Assembly: GCF_003946445.1 (NCBI RefSeq)
Contig: NZ_RHOF01000032.1
Location: 1 to 42,630 of the forward strand
Source: Loigolactobacillus jiayinensis
Lineage (GTDB): Bacteria; Bacillota; Bacilli; Lactobacillales; Lactobacillaceae
Direction: 5' to 3'
DNA length: 42,630 nt
The first letter of the stretch is position 1. Every line of letters starts with the position of its first letter. The notes beneath the pieces were generated by a model. The model was given only the letters and a program-made list of their open reading frames with translations, was not told where the DNA came from and made no database searches. The translations under genes and the position numbers were made by a program. This document shows, in pieces, positions 35,360 to 42,630 of the stretch.

Positions 35360-37108
35360 ATGAGTGACACCTTGAATTTTTCGATCTCAGGTAAAGATAT
35401 GCAGAAGCGTAGTGACGAAATTACGGTCGGCGACGATCGGGCACCAGGGCGTAGCTTGCTGTACGCCACTGGTAAAGTCAAAAACACTGATGATATGAAG
35501 AAACCGTTTATCGCCATCTGTAACTCGTACATAGAAATCATTCCCGGCCACGTTCATTTACGTGAATTGGCTGATGTCGCAAAGCAAGCGATTCGCGAGG
35601 CTGGCGGGATTCCGTTTGAATTTAACACGATCGGCGTTGATGATGGGATCGCCATGGGTCATATTGGGATGCGCTACTCTTTACCAAGTCGGGAAATTAT
35701 CGCCGATGCTGCCGAGACTGTGGTCAACGCGCATTGGTTTGACGGTGTCCTCTACATGCCTAACTGTGACAAAATCTCACCTGGCATGATGATGGCTGCG
35801 GCACGGACCAACGTTCCTTCCGTTTTTGTTTCTGGTGGTCCAATGAAAGCTGGGCTTGATCCCAACGGTAAAGCCGTCACGCTTTCCAACATGTTTGAAG
35901 CCGTTGGTGCTTTTAAGTCCGGCAAACTTAGCAAGGAAGATTTCCTACAACTAGAACAAAATGCTTGTCCTAGCTGTGGTTCTTGCGCCGGCATGTTTAC
36001 CGCTAACTCGATGAACTGTTTGATGGAAATGAGTGGCTTGGCGCTACCGTATAACGGGACTGCCTTAGCCGTTTCCGAAGAACGCCGCGATTTAGTCCGC
36101 AAAGCTGCTAAGCAATTGATGAACGTGGTCAAGGATAATATTCGGCCACGCGATCTGTTGACTAAGGAAACTTTTGATGACTGTATCGCACTTGACATGG
36201 CTATGGGAGGTTCGACCAACACCGTTTTGCACGTGTTGGCCATCGCTCATGAAGCTGGCGTTGATTATAGTGAACGCGATATTAACGCCATCGCCGCCAA
36301 GACCCCATTTTTAGCCAAAATCGCCCCCTCGTCATCTTGGACTATGCAAGATGTGCATGAAGCTGGCGGGATGCCGGCCATCATTAATGAACTGATTGAA
36401 AAAGGCGGCATCATTCACCCTGATCGGCCAACGATCACCGGTAAAACGCTGCGTGAAAACGTTGCTGGCGCTAAGAGTTTGAACCATGAAGTCATCCGGC
36501 CACTGGACAATCCTTACTCTAATGAAGGCGGCTTGTCCGTTCTTTACGGCAACATTGCCCCTGATGGTTCCGTGTTGAAAGTTGGCGGCGTTGATCCTGA
36601 CATCCGCGTTTTCACCGGGAAAGCCGTTTGCTTCGACTCCCATGATGACGCGGTTACCGGCATCGATGACGGCACAGTCAAAAAAGGCGACGTCGTGGTT
36701 ATCCGTTATGAAGGTCCAAAAGGCGGCCCTGGTATGCCAGAAATGTTGAACCCCACCTCTGACCTAGTTGGCCGTGGCTTAGGCCGTGATGTTGGCCTGA
36801 TCACCGATGGCCGTTTCTCCGGCGCCACTCACGGGATCGCCGTTGGTCACATTTCACCTGAAGCTGCCGCTGGTGGTCCGATTGCGTTGATCCATGATGG
36901 CGATGAGATCACGATCGACATGATCAAGCGGACCTTAGACGTCAACGTTTCCGAAGCTGAATTTGCGGAACGGCGCAAAGAATTGAAGCCATTCCAGCCA
37001 AAAGTCCGCCAAGGTTACTTAGCTCGTTACACTTATTTGGTCACATCAGCCAACACCGGCGGCATCATGAAAGGCGCCGACGAATTATTCGGACCAGAAG
37101 AAAAATAG
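35360..37108 (+). CDS. ilvD: Dihydroxy-acid dehydratase, IlvD
   Basis: A 582-residue Fe-S dehydratase that forms the 2-oxo acid precursors of valine and isoleucine. Cluster cysteines are in [23 protein letters not shown] and [16 protein letters not shown]; the C-terminal [23 protein letters not shown] is typical. The ATG at 35360 follows AAAGGAGC by about 10 bases. It is transcribed away from ilvBN from its own promoter and has no T-box, unlike the rest of the pathway. A DUF59 Fe-S assembly gene follows after a structured repeat. Confidence 0.97.
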   Translation: MSDTLNFSISGKDMQKRSDEITVGDDRAPGRSLLYATGKVKNTDDMKKPFIAICNSYIEIIPGHVHLRELADVAKQAIREAGGIPFEFNTIGVDDGIAMGHIGMRYSLPSREIIADAAETVVNAHWFDGVLYMPNCDKISPGMMMAAARTNVPSVFVSGGPMKAGLDPNGKAVTLSNMFEAVGAFKSGKLSKEDFLQLEQNACPSCGSCAGMFTANSMNCLMEMSGLALPYNGTALAVSEERRDLVRKAAKQLMNVVKDNIRPRDLLTKETFDDCIALDMAMGGSTNTVLHVLAIAHEAGVDYSERDINAIAAKTPFLAKIAPSSSWTMQDVHEAGGMPAIINELIEKGGIIHPDRPTITGKTLRENVAGAKSLNHEVIRPLDNPYSNEGGLSVLYGNIAPDGSVLKVGGVDPDIRVFTGKAVCFDSHDDAVTGIDDGTVKKGDVVVIRYEGPKGGPGMPEMLNPTSDLVGRGLGRDVGLITDGRFSGATHGIAVGHISPEAAAGGPIALIHDGDEITIDMIKRTLDVNVSEAEFAERRKELKPFQPKVRQGYLARYTYLVTSANTGGIMKGADELFGPEEK

Positions 37109-37117
37109 GCTGAAGTA

Positions 37118-37322
37118 AGAGTGTGCCATAAGCTGCTTAGCTCCTGAGCATTAGCCTACTACTTCACAATAGCGGAAGGAGCTGCGACTTGGACTTGCCG
37201 TACTTTGGCTTAGTCCAATCGACAACGGGAAGCAAACACTATTTGGCAAATAAGTTCCAATTTTGATACTTGCTGAGCAGTGTTGTTAAGAACGAGTGAC
37301 AGTAGCTTATGGCACATGTTTC
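37118..37322 (+). repeat. AGAGTG element, variant terminal arms, after ilvD
   Basis: Sense-oriented copy ten bases after the ilvD stop. It starts AGAGTG but its terminal arms are TGTGCCATAAGCT (37122-37134) and AGCTTATGGCACA (37304-37316), a perfect 13-bp pair unlike the GAAAAAGC arms elsewhere. Inside is the second module (GACTTGGACTTGCCG ... AGTCCAATCG ... CGGGAAGC). The usual core hairpin is replaced by other sequence. Confidence 0.85.
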
Positions 37323-37412
37323 AACGATAATTCAGAGATAAAACGGCTGTGGCAGATTTTACTCATGCCGCAGCTTTTGTCCCTTATAGCTCGTGAAAGG
37401 AAGCGTTGATCA

Positions 37413-37736
37413 ATGGTCGAAACCACTAAAAGTGCCACTGATTTGCAGGATCGCATGTTGGATGCTTTAAATACCGTGATCGACCCTGAACTCGGTTGCG
37501 ACGTGGTCAACCTCGGTTTGATCTACGGCCTGAGCATGGTCGATCACGTGGCCACAGTCACCATGACCCTAACCACCATGGGCTGCCCAATTTCCGATGT
37601 ACTAGAACAAATGATCGACAACGCCCTAACCGCGCTGCCAGAAGTCACATCCGTGCAGATCAACCTAGTCTGGGAACCCGCGTGGAACATCGATAAAATG
37701 AGCCGCTATGCAAGAATCGCATTAGGAGTGCATTAG
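37413..37736 (+). CDS. DUF59/MIP18-family Fe-S cluster assembly protein
   Basis: A 107-residue protein of the DUF59 (MIP18, PaaD/SufT-like) family linked to Fe-S cluster maturation. Hallmarks are VIDPELGCDVVNLGLIYG and the reactive cysteine in LTTMGCPISD, then VNLVWEPAW-type INLVWEPAWNIDKMS. Its place right after ilvD, an Fe-S enzyme, suggests help in cluster loading; this is inference. The ATG at 37413 follows AAAGGAAG by 9 bases. The stop TAG overlaps the first bases of a structured repeat (TAGAGTGG). Confidence 0.9.
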   Translation: MVETTKSATDLQDRMLDALNTVIDPELGCDVVNLGLIYGLSMVDHVATVTMTLTTMGCPISDVLEQMIDNALTALPEVTSVQINLVWEPAWNIDKMSRYARIALGVH

Positions 37737-37858
37737 AGTGGTTGAAAAAGCGCTTAGCAGCTGGAGCATAGCCTAGCTTGACGATAAGTAGCACGAAGTG
37801 ATGCGTTCGCCAAGCGTAGCTATGTGCAAGCTGCTGCTTTTTCAACCACGTTTCAGCC
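37735..37858 (+). repeat. AGAGTG element, short copy (core only)
   Basis: Starts inside the stop codon of the DUF59 gene. Terminal arms GTGGTTGAAAAAGC / GCTTTTTCAACCAC pair perfectly. The core is GCTTGACGATAA-GTAGCACGAAGTGATGC-GTTCGCCAAGC. It ends CACGTTTCAGCC, where the next copy begins. The second module is absent. Confidence 0.9.
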
Positions 37859-38087
37859 AGAGTGCAGTGAAAAAGCGCTAGGAGCAGGGCGATAAGAGAC
37901 ATGAAATGGCTCGTTCGACCTGCGTAGCTATACGCAATAAACTGCGACTTGGACTTGCCGCACTTCGGCTTAGTCCAATCGACAACGGGAAGCAAGCTGT
38001 TACTTAATGACAGTGCACAGGCAACTAATACTAGTGTAATAGTGTTGGAAAGCCGAGCGACAGTGCTTTTTCAACCACGTTTCAGCC
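37859..38087 (+). repeat. AGAGTG element, long copy (core plus second module)
   Basis: Tandem second copy. The core has changed in both strands: GCAGGGCGATAA-GAGACATGAAATGGCTC-GTTCGACCTGC. It is followed by the near-invariant hairpin module, a GTTACTTAAT segment and GTGCTTTTTCAACCACGTTTC. Arms: GTGCAGTGAAAAAGC / GCTTTTTCAACCAC. Confidence 0.9.
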
Positions 38088-38212
38088 AGAGTGCAGTGAA
38101 AAAGCGCTTAGCTTCTGAGCATTAGCCTAGCAAGGCAATAAGCAGCACGCAGTGATGCGTTTGACTTGCGTAGCTATGTTCAAGCTGCTGATTTTTCACT
38201 CACGTTTCCGCC
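38088..38212 (+). repeat. AGAGTG element, third tandem copy (core only)
   Basis: Starts AGAGTGCAGTGAAAAAGC; core GCAAGGCAATAA-GCAGCACGCAGTGATGC-GTTTGACTTGC; ends ATTTTTCACTCACGTTTCC, pairing with its own start. The remaining bases to the next gene hold a short palindrome TGGGTGT-ACA-ACACCCA (about 38254-38270). Confidence 0.88.
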
Positions 38213-38296
38213 GACTAAAGTCAGCACAGCACCGCACCATTAATTTTAATTATTGGGTGTACAACACCCATTCACATACACTTGGAGGTCTTTTTT

Positions 38297-39271
38297 ATGC
38301 AGAAAGTTGAAGCAGTTGGTAATTGGGTCAGCAAATGGTTTACCCTTTTAGTCGTCGTTGTGGCGGCGTTTAGTTTCTTTGTTCCTAGTTTTGGTACGGC
38401 GATTGCGCCGCACACGTCGTTGTTACTTGGTGTTGTTTTGTTCGGCATGGGCCTAACGTTGTCACGGAAGGATTTCGCGCGGATTTTGCGGCGGCCTTGG
38501 CCTGTCATCGCTGGGACAGTTGCCCATTATGTCATCATGCCTGGAATCGCCTACTTGCTCTGCTTGATTTTTCATTTATCCGGCCCGACAGCAGTTGGTG
38601 TTATCTTGGTTGGCTCGTGTCCTAGTGGGACCTCGTCAAATGTGATGGCCTACTTAGCTGGCGGCGATGTGGCTTTGGATGTTTCCATCGGCATGTTATC
38701 AACGTTGTTGGCACCGATCATGTTGCCTTCATTGTTGATGTTGTACGCTGGTCAGTGGGTCACGATTCCGGCAGCTTCCTTATTCTTAGGCGCGATCCGC
38801 ATCGTGTTGTTGCCCGTCTTCCTTGGTGTGTTAGTCCATACGATTTTCGGTGATCGGATCGCGGCGGTCAATCATGTGTTACCATTAGTTTCACAAACAG
38901 CTATTTTATTGATCGTTTGCGCCGTCTTTGCCGCTAACCACGCCCATTTATTCACGGCCCAAACTGCGTTAGTGATCCCCGTTGTCATTTTACATAATTT
39001 ATCCGGCTACGGCCTTGGTTTCCTGTTCTCCCATTTGATCCGCTTAAATTATCCGCAACGTAAGGCCATCACCTTTGAGGTTGGCATGCAGGATTCTGCG
39101 TTAGGCGCCACCTTAGCAATGCAGTATTTCCATCCCGCTGCTGCTATCCCGTCAACGATTTTCAGTATCTGGCACAACATTTCCGGCTCAACGTTGTCGT
39201 CATATTGGCGCAACAAGGACCTGAAAAAAGAGCAATCGGTTGCGGCCAAAGCAGTTTTACAACACAGTTAG
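38297..39271 (+). CDS. BASS-family (SBF) sodium symporter
   Basis: A 324-residue, roughly ten-helix membrane protein of the bile acid:sodium symporter (BASS/SBF) superfamily. Typical segments are GVVLFGMGLTL, GVILVGSCPSGTSSNVMAYLAGGDVALDV (crossover helix region) and ITFEVGMQDSALGATLA. Bacterial members take up or export organic acids such as pantoate or 2-oxo acids; bile acid transport is not implied. Being next to the BCAA genes makes a 2-oxo or 2-hydroxy acid substrate possible but unproven. The ATG at 38297 follows GGAGG by 8 bases; an upstream in-frame TTG at 38282 lacks a ribosome site. Confidence 0.88.
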   Translation: MQKVEAVGNWVSKWFTLLVVVVAAFSFFVPSFGTAIAPHTSLLLGVVLFGMGLTLSRKDFARILRRPWPVIAGTVAHYVIMPGIAYLLCLIFHLSGPTAVGVILVGSCPSGTSSNVMAYLAGGDVALDVSIGMLSTLLAPIMLPSLLMLYAGQWVTIPAASLFLGAIRIVLLPVFLGVLVHTIFGDRIAAVNHVLPLVSQTAILLIVCAVFAANHAHLFTAQTALVIPVVILHNLSGYGLGFLFSHLIRLNYPQRKAITFEVGMQDSALGATLAMQYFHPAAAIPSTIFSIWHNISGSTLSSYWRNKDLKKEQSVAAKAVLQHS

Positions 39272-39274
39272 CAA

Positions 39275-39317
39275 TAAAAATGGGACCGGCGGCAGTTGCG
39301 CGCTGATCCTATTTTTT
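39275..39317 (+). terminator. Terminator of the BASS symporter gene
   Basis: AAAAATGGGACCGGC pairs, with G-U pairs, to GCTGATCCTATTTTT, ending in T6. Confidence 0.65.
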
Positions 39318-39337
39318 ACTATTAAGAAGGCGAATTT

Positions 39338-40552
39338 ATGCAAAAGAAAGCGACTTGGCAACAGAATTTGGCCGTACTTTGGGCCGGAAATTTCATGACG
39401 GGAATGGGCTTTTCGATGACGATGCCCTTCCTGCCGCTATTTATTAAAACGTTAGGCGACTTCACCAAGCCGCAATTGACCATGTTAAGTGGGATTGCTT
39501 TTGCGATCACTTTTCTGGTTAAGGCGATTGTGTCGCCGTTTTGGGGGCAGTTGGCCGATGCGCACGGGCGTAAAATCATGTGCTTGCGCGCGGCTTTAGG
39601 GATGACCTTTACCATCACCGCTTGTGGGTTGGTGCGCGGCATCACTAGTTTGATCATTTTGCGGGCGCTCCAAGGCGCTTTTTCCGGCTACATCAATAAC
39701 GCCAACGCGATCGTGGCCGCCGCGGCGCCGCGCGAACATAGTGGTAAGGCTATGGGCACGCTGGCTACTGGGAACGTGGTCGGTACCTTGTTAGGCCCGC
39801 TATTAGGTGGCGTGATCGCCGGTACCTTTGGCTATCGTAGTACGTTTTTCGTCACCGGCGCCTTAATGGCCGTGGTTTTTGTCACCACTTTGTTGCTCGT
39901 GCATGAACAATTTACACCGGTGGCGGCTGATCAAATGTTGCCGACTAAGCAGATTTTTCATCAGCTGCGTTACCCACAATTGATCATCGGCATGTTTGTC
40001 ACCACCTTGATCATTCAGGCGGCCAATATGTCGGTGACGCCGATCATTAGTTTGTTCGTCGGTGAATTGCTACATCAGCATGGGCCGATCGCCATGGTCA
40101 GTGGCGTGGTGGCGGCCTTGCCCGGCGCGGTCACCTTAGTCTGCGCGCCAGCTTTAGGGGCATTAAGTGATCGCGTTGGCCCGGAAAAAGTGTTGCTCGC
40201 TGGGTTAACCTTTGCAACCTTGGTTTTTATTCCGATGAGTTTCGTGCAAAATATTTGGCAGCTGGGCTTCTTGCGTTTGTTAGTCGGCGTTTCTGACGCG
40301 GCTTTGTTACCTGCAGTGCAAACGATTATGACGCAGCACGTGCCGCAAAGCGTTTTTGGCCGCATTTTCAGCTACAATCAGTCGTTTCAGGCGGTGGGGA
40401 GTGTGGTCGGCCCAATGTTAGGTGCCGTGATCTCTGGTCAGTTTGATTATCGCGGCGTTTTCGCGATGACCGCCGGCTTGTTGGTGATCAATTTGGTCGT
40501 GATCCGTTTTACCAGTCGGCCCTTGTTACATCCAGCACAAAATGAAACTTAG
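39338..40552 (+). CDS. MFS multidrug exporter, MdtG/PmrA-like
   Basis: A 404-residue, 12-helix MFS protein. Motif A GQLADAHGRKIM in loop 2-3, a second copy GALSDRVGPEKVL in loop 8-9, and the motif C-like LGPLLGGVIAGTFGYR in helix 5 place it with proton-driven drug exporters of the PmrA/MdtG type. The substrate is unknown. The ATG at 39338 has AAGAAGGCG upstream. It follows the BASS gene by 66 bases and is probably transcribed separately because of the terminator between them. Confidence 0.85.
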   Translation: MQKKATWQQNLAVLWAGNFMTGMGFSMTMPFLPLFIKTLGDFTKPQLTMLSGIAFAITFLVKAIVSPFWGQLADAHGRKIMCLRAALGMTFTITACGLVRGITSLIILRALQGAFSGYINNANAIVAAAAPREHSGKAMGTLATGNVVGTLLGPLLGGVIAGTFGYRSTFFVTGALMAVVFVTTLLLVHEQFTPVAADQMLPTKQIFHQLRYPQLIIGMFVTTLIIQAANMSVTPIISLFVGELLHQHGPIAMVSGVVAALPGAVTLVCAPALGALSDRVGPEKVLLAGLTFATLVFIPMSFVQNIWQLGFLRLLVGVSDAALLPAVQTIMTQHVPQSVFGRIFSYNQSFQAVGSVVGPMLGAVISGQFDYRGVFAMTAGLLVINLVVIRFTSRPLLHPAQNET

Positions 40553-40589
40553 ATGAGAAGCTAAAAAAAGCAAAGACTTTTCCGCAAAT

Positions 40590-40625
40590 TTTGCGTATAC
40601 TATAAGCGTTAGGTAAGCGTTTGCA
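40590..40625 (+). promoter_or_regulatory. Promoter and cre-like site of the HicDH-like gene
   Basis: TATACTATAAG near 40597-40607 gives a -10. GGTAAGCGTTTGCA (40612-40625) matches the catabolite-responsive element TGWAANCGNTNWCA at 12 of 14 positions. Because it lies at or just after the start of transcription, CcpA binding would repress. Confidence 0.55.
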
Positions 40626-40669
40626 AATTAGCGCATCTGCTTTACTATTATACGAGGAGGTATTTTCTT

Positions 40670-41602
40670 TTGCGGAAAATTGGTATTATCGGTTTGGGCC
40701 ACGTAGGCGCGGCGCTCGCGTATACTTTGGTCACTAAGGGCATTGCCGATGAATTGGTGTTGATCGATCGCAACGATCAAGTCGCCCACGGGGAAAAATT
40801 GGATCTAGAGGACACCCAAGCTGGTTTAACGACGCACACGCAGATCATTATTCAAGATTATTGGCAGTTACGGGACGCTGATATTGTGGTCATTGCCGCC
40901 GGGAACATTTCAATTTTTGATAGTGGCGTCAACATTCAACAAGCCGAATTACGCGTTGCCAGTCAAATCATCGCGGAAGCAGCGCCGCAGATCATGCTCA
41001 GTGGGTTTAACGGGATTTTGTTGAACATCACCAATCCTTGCGATGTGAGCACCACTTATTTACAGCGGTTGACTAATTTGCCGCACCAACAAGTTTTAGG
41101 CACCGGCACCCTGCTCGATACAATGCGGATGCGCCGCGCCATCGCTGAGGAATTAAGCATTTCACCAAAGGATGTCAGCGGCTATACCTTAGGCGCCCAC
41201 CGCAAAGCGCAATTCACCGCGTGGTCGACCATCACCGTTGGCACGCAGCCAATCAAACACGCCTTGGCGCAGCATTGCACCGATTTGGTGGCACTAGAAA
41301 AAGCCATCCACGACCGCGCATGGCAGATCATTGATGGCAAAGGTTTTTCTAGCTATGGTATTGCTGGCGCTACGATCACGTTGATCCAGGCAATCTACAG
41401 CGACGCCCACGTCACCTTGCCCGTTTCCAGTTGGAACACTGACCATCAATTGTATATTGGTCAGCCCACGATGATCGGCCGCACTGGCGCTTTGCGGGTC
41501 GTCGACATTGATTTGCCGCAGGAAGAACAGGCGGCGTTCAACCATTCCGCTTCTTATATCCAGCAAAATTTAGATTTAATGGTCGCTAGCTCACCTCAGT
41601 GA
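40670..41602 (+). CDS. L-2-hydroxyisocaproate dehydrogenase-like enzyme
   Basis: A 310-residue NAD-dependent 2-hydroxyacid dehydrogenase of the L-LDH/L-HicDH group, expected to reduce branched 2-oxo acids such as 2-oxoisocaproate. NAD motif GLGHVGAALAY, GTGTLLDTMRMRRA with the substrate-binding Arg, and GKGFSSYGIAGA are close to the known L-HicDH of lactic acid bacteria. Two sites differ: the catalytic-His segment reads LGAHRKAQF instead of LGEHGNSQF, and the mobile-loop Arg seems replaced by Gln (NIQQAEL versus GDRFAEL). Activity may be changed. It starts at TTG (40670), 9 bases after AGGAGG. Its end overlaps converging sfsA by 17 bases. Confidence 0.82.
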   Translation: MRKIGIIGLGHVGAALAYTLVTKGIADELVLIDRNDQVAHGEKLDLEDTQAGLTTHTQIIIQDYWQLRDADIVVIAAGNISIFDSGVNIQQAELRVASQIIAEAAPQIMLSGFNGILLNITNPCDVSTTYLQRLTNLPHQQVLGTGTLLDTMRMRRAIAEELSISPKDVSGYTLGAHRKAQFTAWSTITVGTQPIKHALAQHCTDLVALEKAIHDRAWQIIDGKGFSSYGIAGATITLIQAIYSDAHVTLPVSSWNTDHQLYIGQPTMIGRTGALRVVDIDLPQEEQAAFNHSASYIQQNLDLMVASSPQ

Positions 41603-42308
41603 ATACTTGCGCTAAGTCAATTGGGATCGACTTAGTGGTTGCTAACGTTGCCGGCGTCACCGCACAGCCATAGGCTAGCAGGTGGACGCCGGCTTTTTTG
41701 GCGGCTAAAATTGCGGCGTACAGCGCAGGATCGCGTTGCGCGTAAATAGTCACCGCATCAATGCCACTCATTTGGACGATAAAACACAAATAAGCTTGGT
41801 AGCCCGCTTGTTGCGCGCGCACCAACGTGGCCACATGCTTGGCGGCACGGCTAGTCGGTGCATCAGGAAAAGCGGCCAGCGTACCATTGGCCAGCGTCAC
41901 CCCTTTTAACTCCACGAAAAATGGCTGAGTGGCGGTGCTGCCAAAAATATCAAAACGCGCATCTTCAAAGGTAACTTCGCGCTTCAGCGTCATGATATCC
42001 GTGGTGGCAATCCCCGGCAGCTGAATGGCGCCAGACAAAATACTGTCGTAGGCGACTTGATTCGGCGCTTGGCTGTCAATATTGATCCAGCGCGCACCAA
42101 CCTGCGCCGCCACCAAATCATATTGCGTTTTCCGCTTGGGGTTATCACTTTTAACCAGCGCCACCGGTACATCGGGCTGGAGAATTTCCTTATTGCGGCC
42201 AGTATTCTTCACGTGAACTTGCACCAACTCATCGTGCAAACGGCAGGTGGCGATAAATCGATTAGGCCGCGCAACAAAACGAGCCAGCTGACTATTTGGG
42301 TATTGCAA
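41586..42308 (-). CDS. sfsA: SfsA family DNA/RNA nuclease-like protein
   Basis: A 240-residue protein of the SfsA family, known as a sugar fermentation stimulation protein and related to restriction-like nucleases. Hallmarks are ARFVARPNRFIATC, LVQVHVKNTGR, DYDS-type SQAPNQVAYDSIL, RFDIFGST...FFVELKGVTLA and FPDAPTSRAAKHV, with the nuclease-like Asp/Glu/Lys set (D..F..E.K). The start is TTG at 42308 with AGAGGTG upstream. The frame upstream to 42362 runs into a repeat element and is not used. The stop region overlaps the end of the HicDH-like gene on the other strand. Confidence 0.92.
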   Translation of the reverse strand: MQYPNSQLARFVARPNRFIATCRLHDELVQVHVKNTGRNKEILQPDVPVALVKSDNPKRKTQYDLVAAQVGARWINIDSQAPNQVAYDSILSGAIQLPGIATTDIMTLKREVTFEDARFDIFGSTATQPFFVELKGVTLANGTLAAFPDAPTSRAAKHVATLVRAQQAGYQAYLCFIVQMSGIDAVTIYAQRDPALYAAILAAKKAGVHLLAYGCAVTPATLATTKSIPIDLAQVFTEVS

Positions 42309-42326
42309 AGAACACACCTCTATTCT

Positions 42327-42573
42327 AGAGTGCGGGGAAAAAGCGGTTAGGAGCCGGAGCATAGCCTAGCTTAACGATAAGATACACGAAGTGGATCGTT
42401 CGCTAAGCGTAGCTATGTGCAGGCTGCTGCGACTTGGACTTGCCGCACTTCGGCTTAGTCCAATCGACAACGGGAAGCAAGCTGTTACTTAATGACAGTG
42501 CACAGGTAACTAATACTATTGTAATAGTGTTGGAAAGCCGAGCGACAGTGCTTTTTCACCCACGTTTCCAATC
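42327..42573 (+). repeat. AGAGTG element, long copy upstream of sfsA
   Basis: Full copy, core plus second module, opposite in direction to sfsA and beginning 19 bases before its start codon. Core GCTTAACGATAA-GATACACGAAGTGGATC-GTTCGCTAAGC. The second module and distal part are almost identical to 37940-38087. The sfsA promoter must lie in or beyond it. Confidence 0.9.
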
Positions 42574-42630
42574 AGAGTGCGGGGAAAAAGCGGTTAGGTT
42601 ATGGAGTATAGCCTAGCTTAACGATAAGAT
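42574..42630 (+). repeat. AGAGTG element, copy cut by window end
   Basis: Tandem next copy: AGAGTGCGGGGAAAAAGCGG, then TAGCCTAGCTTAACGATAAG, ending at the window border. Confidence 0.85.

Noticed and set aside
37735-38212. Insertion sequence or transposase remnant
   Set aside because: Terminal inverted repeats exist, but no transposase reading frame is present and target duplications could not be shown; kept as a structured repeat.
42434-42616. 60-codon frame at the window end
   Set aside because: It lies in AGAGTG elements; related copies do not keep the frame.
37118-42630. CRISPR array as explanation of the repeats
   Set aside because: Units are over 100 bases, with internal pairing and no regular short repeat-spacer order; no cas gene is present.

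Overview
The window reads as chromosome of a low-to-mid GC Gram-positive lactic acid bacterium of the Lactobacillaceae. Support comes from AGGAGG-type ribosome binding sites, T-box leaders, a phenolic acid decarboxylase, an L-2-hydroxyisocaproate-type dehydrogenase, a LysM/Apf-like wall protein and PepF. A near-complete branched-chain amino acid (BCAA) set plus a quinol nitric oxide reductase is unusual for the family and would suit a Loigolactobacillus- or Furfurilactobacillus-like organism. The species is an inference. No rRNA, tRNA, IS element, phage gene or CRISPR array was seen.

Layout. 1-5.4 kb: quinol NO reductase, divergent padR/padA, and a HAAS/DUF1700-like membrane protein. 5.5-7.8 kb: an unrecognised small protein, a candidate small RNA, a HAD phosphatase and a ParA-like ATPase. 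7.9-11.7 kb: a methionine T-box operon (MetQ-like binding protein and two M20 peptidases). 11.8-14.4 kb: a degenerate IrrE/ImmA-like protein and an MFS transporter, separated by two inverted copies of a structured element. 15-21.3 kb: LysM wall protein, PepF, PAP2 phosphatase, a DUF960-like protein, PsiE-like protein, a baeRF-like protein and a TMEM175-like channel. 21.4-25.4 kb: a heterodimeric BmrCD-type ABC exporter. 25.5-37.7 kb: ilvE, ridA, an orphan ABC ATPase, ilvA, ilvC, ilvN, ilvB, two T-boxes with a zinc-ribbon gene between them, ilvD and a DUF59 Fe-S assembly protein. 38.3-42.3 kb: a BASS-family symporter, an MFS exporter, an L-HicDH-like dehydrogenase and SfsA.

How the genes work together. 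IlvA, IlvBN, IlvC, IlvD and IlvE give the full route from threonine and pyruvate to isoleucine and valine. RidA would clear reactive enamines made by IlvA, and the DUF59 protein may help load the Fe-S cluster of IlvD. Three T-boxes were read with the same local pattern (GAA, one base, specifier, purine): ATG (Met) before metQ, ATC (Ile) before ilvB, and GTA (Val) before the zinc-ribbon gene. No leu genes are present in the window.

The most notable find is a modular, highly structured intergenic repeat family (called here the AGAGTG element) with about ten copies or part-copies between 28.1 kb and the window end. Copies begin in or just after the stop codons of ilvA, ilvC, ilvN, ilvD and the DUF59 gene, always in the sense direction. 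Their core stems change by compensating base pairs between copies, which points to a selected RNA (or single-stranded DNA) structure. A separate two-copy element at 12.5-13.1 kb shows the same behaviour. Other points of note are two genes that appear to start at ATT and an exporter leader whose terminator-like hairpin begins at the predicted transcription start.
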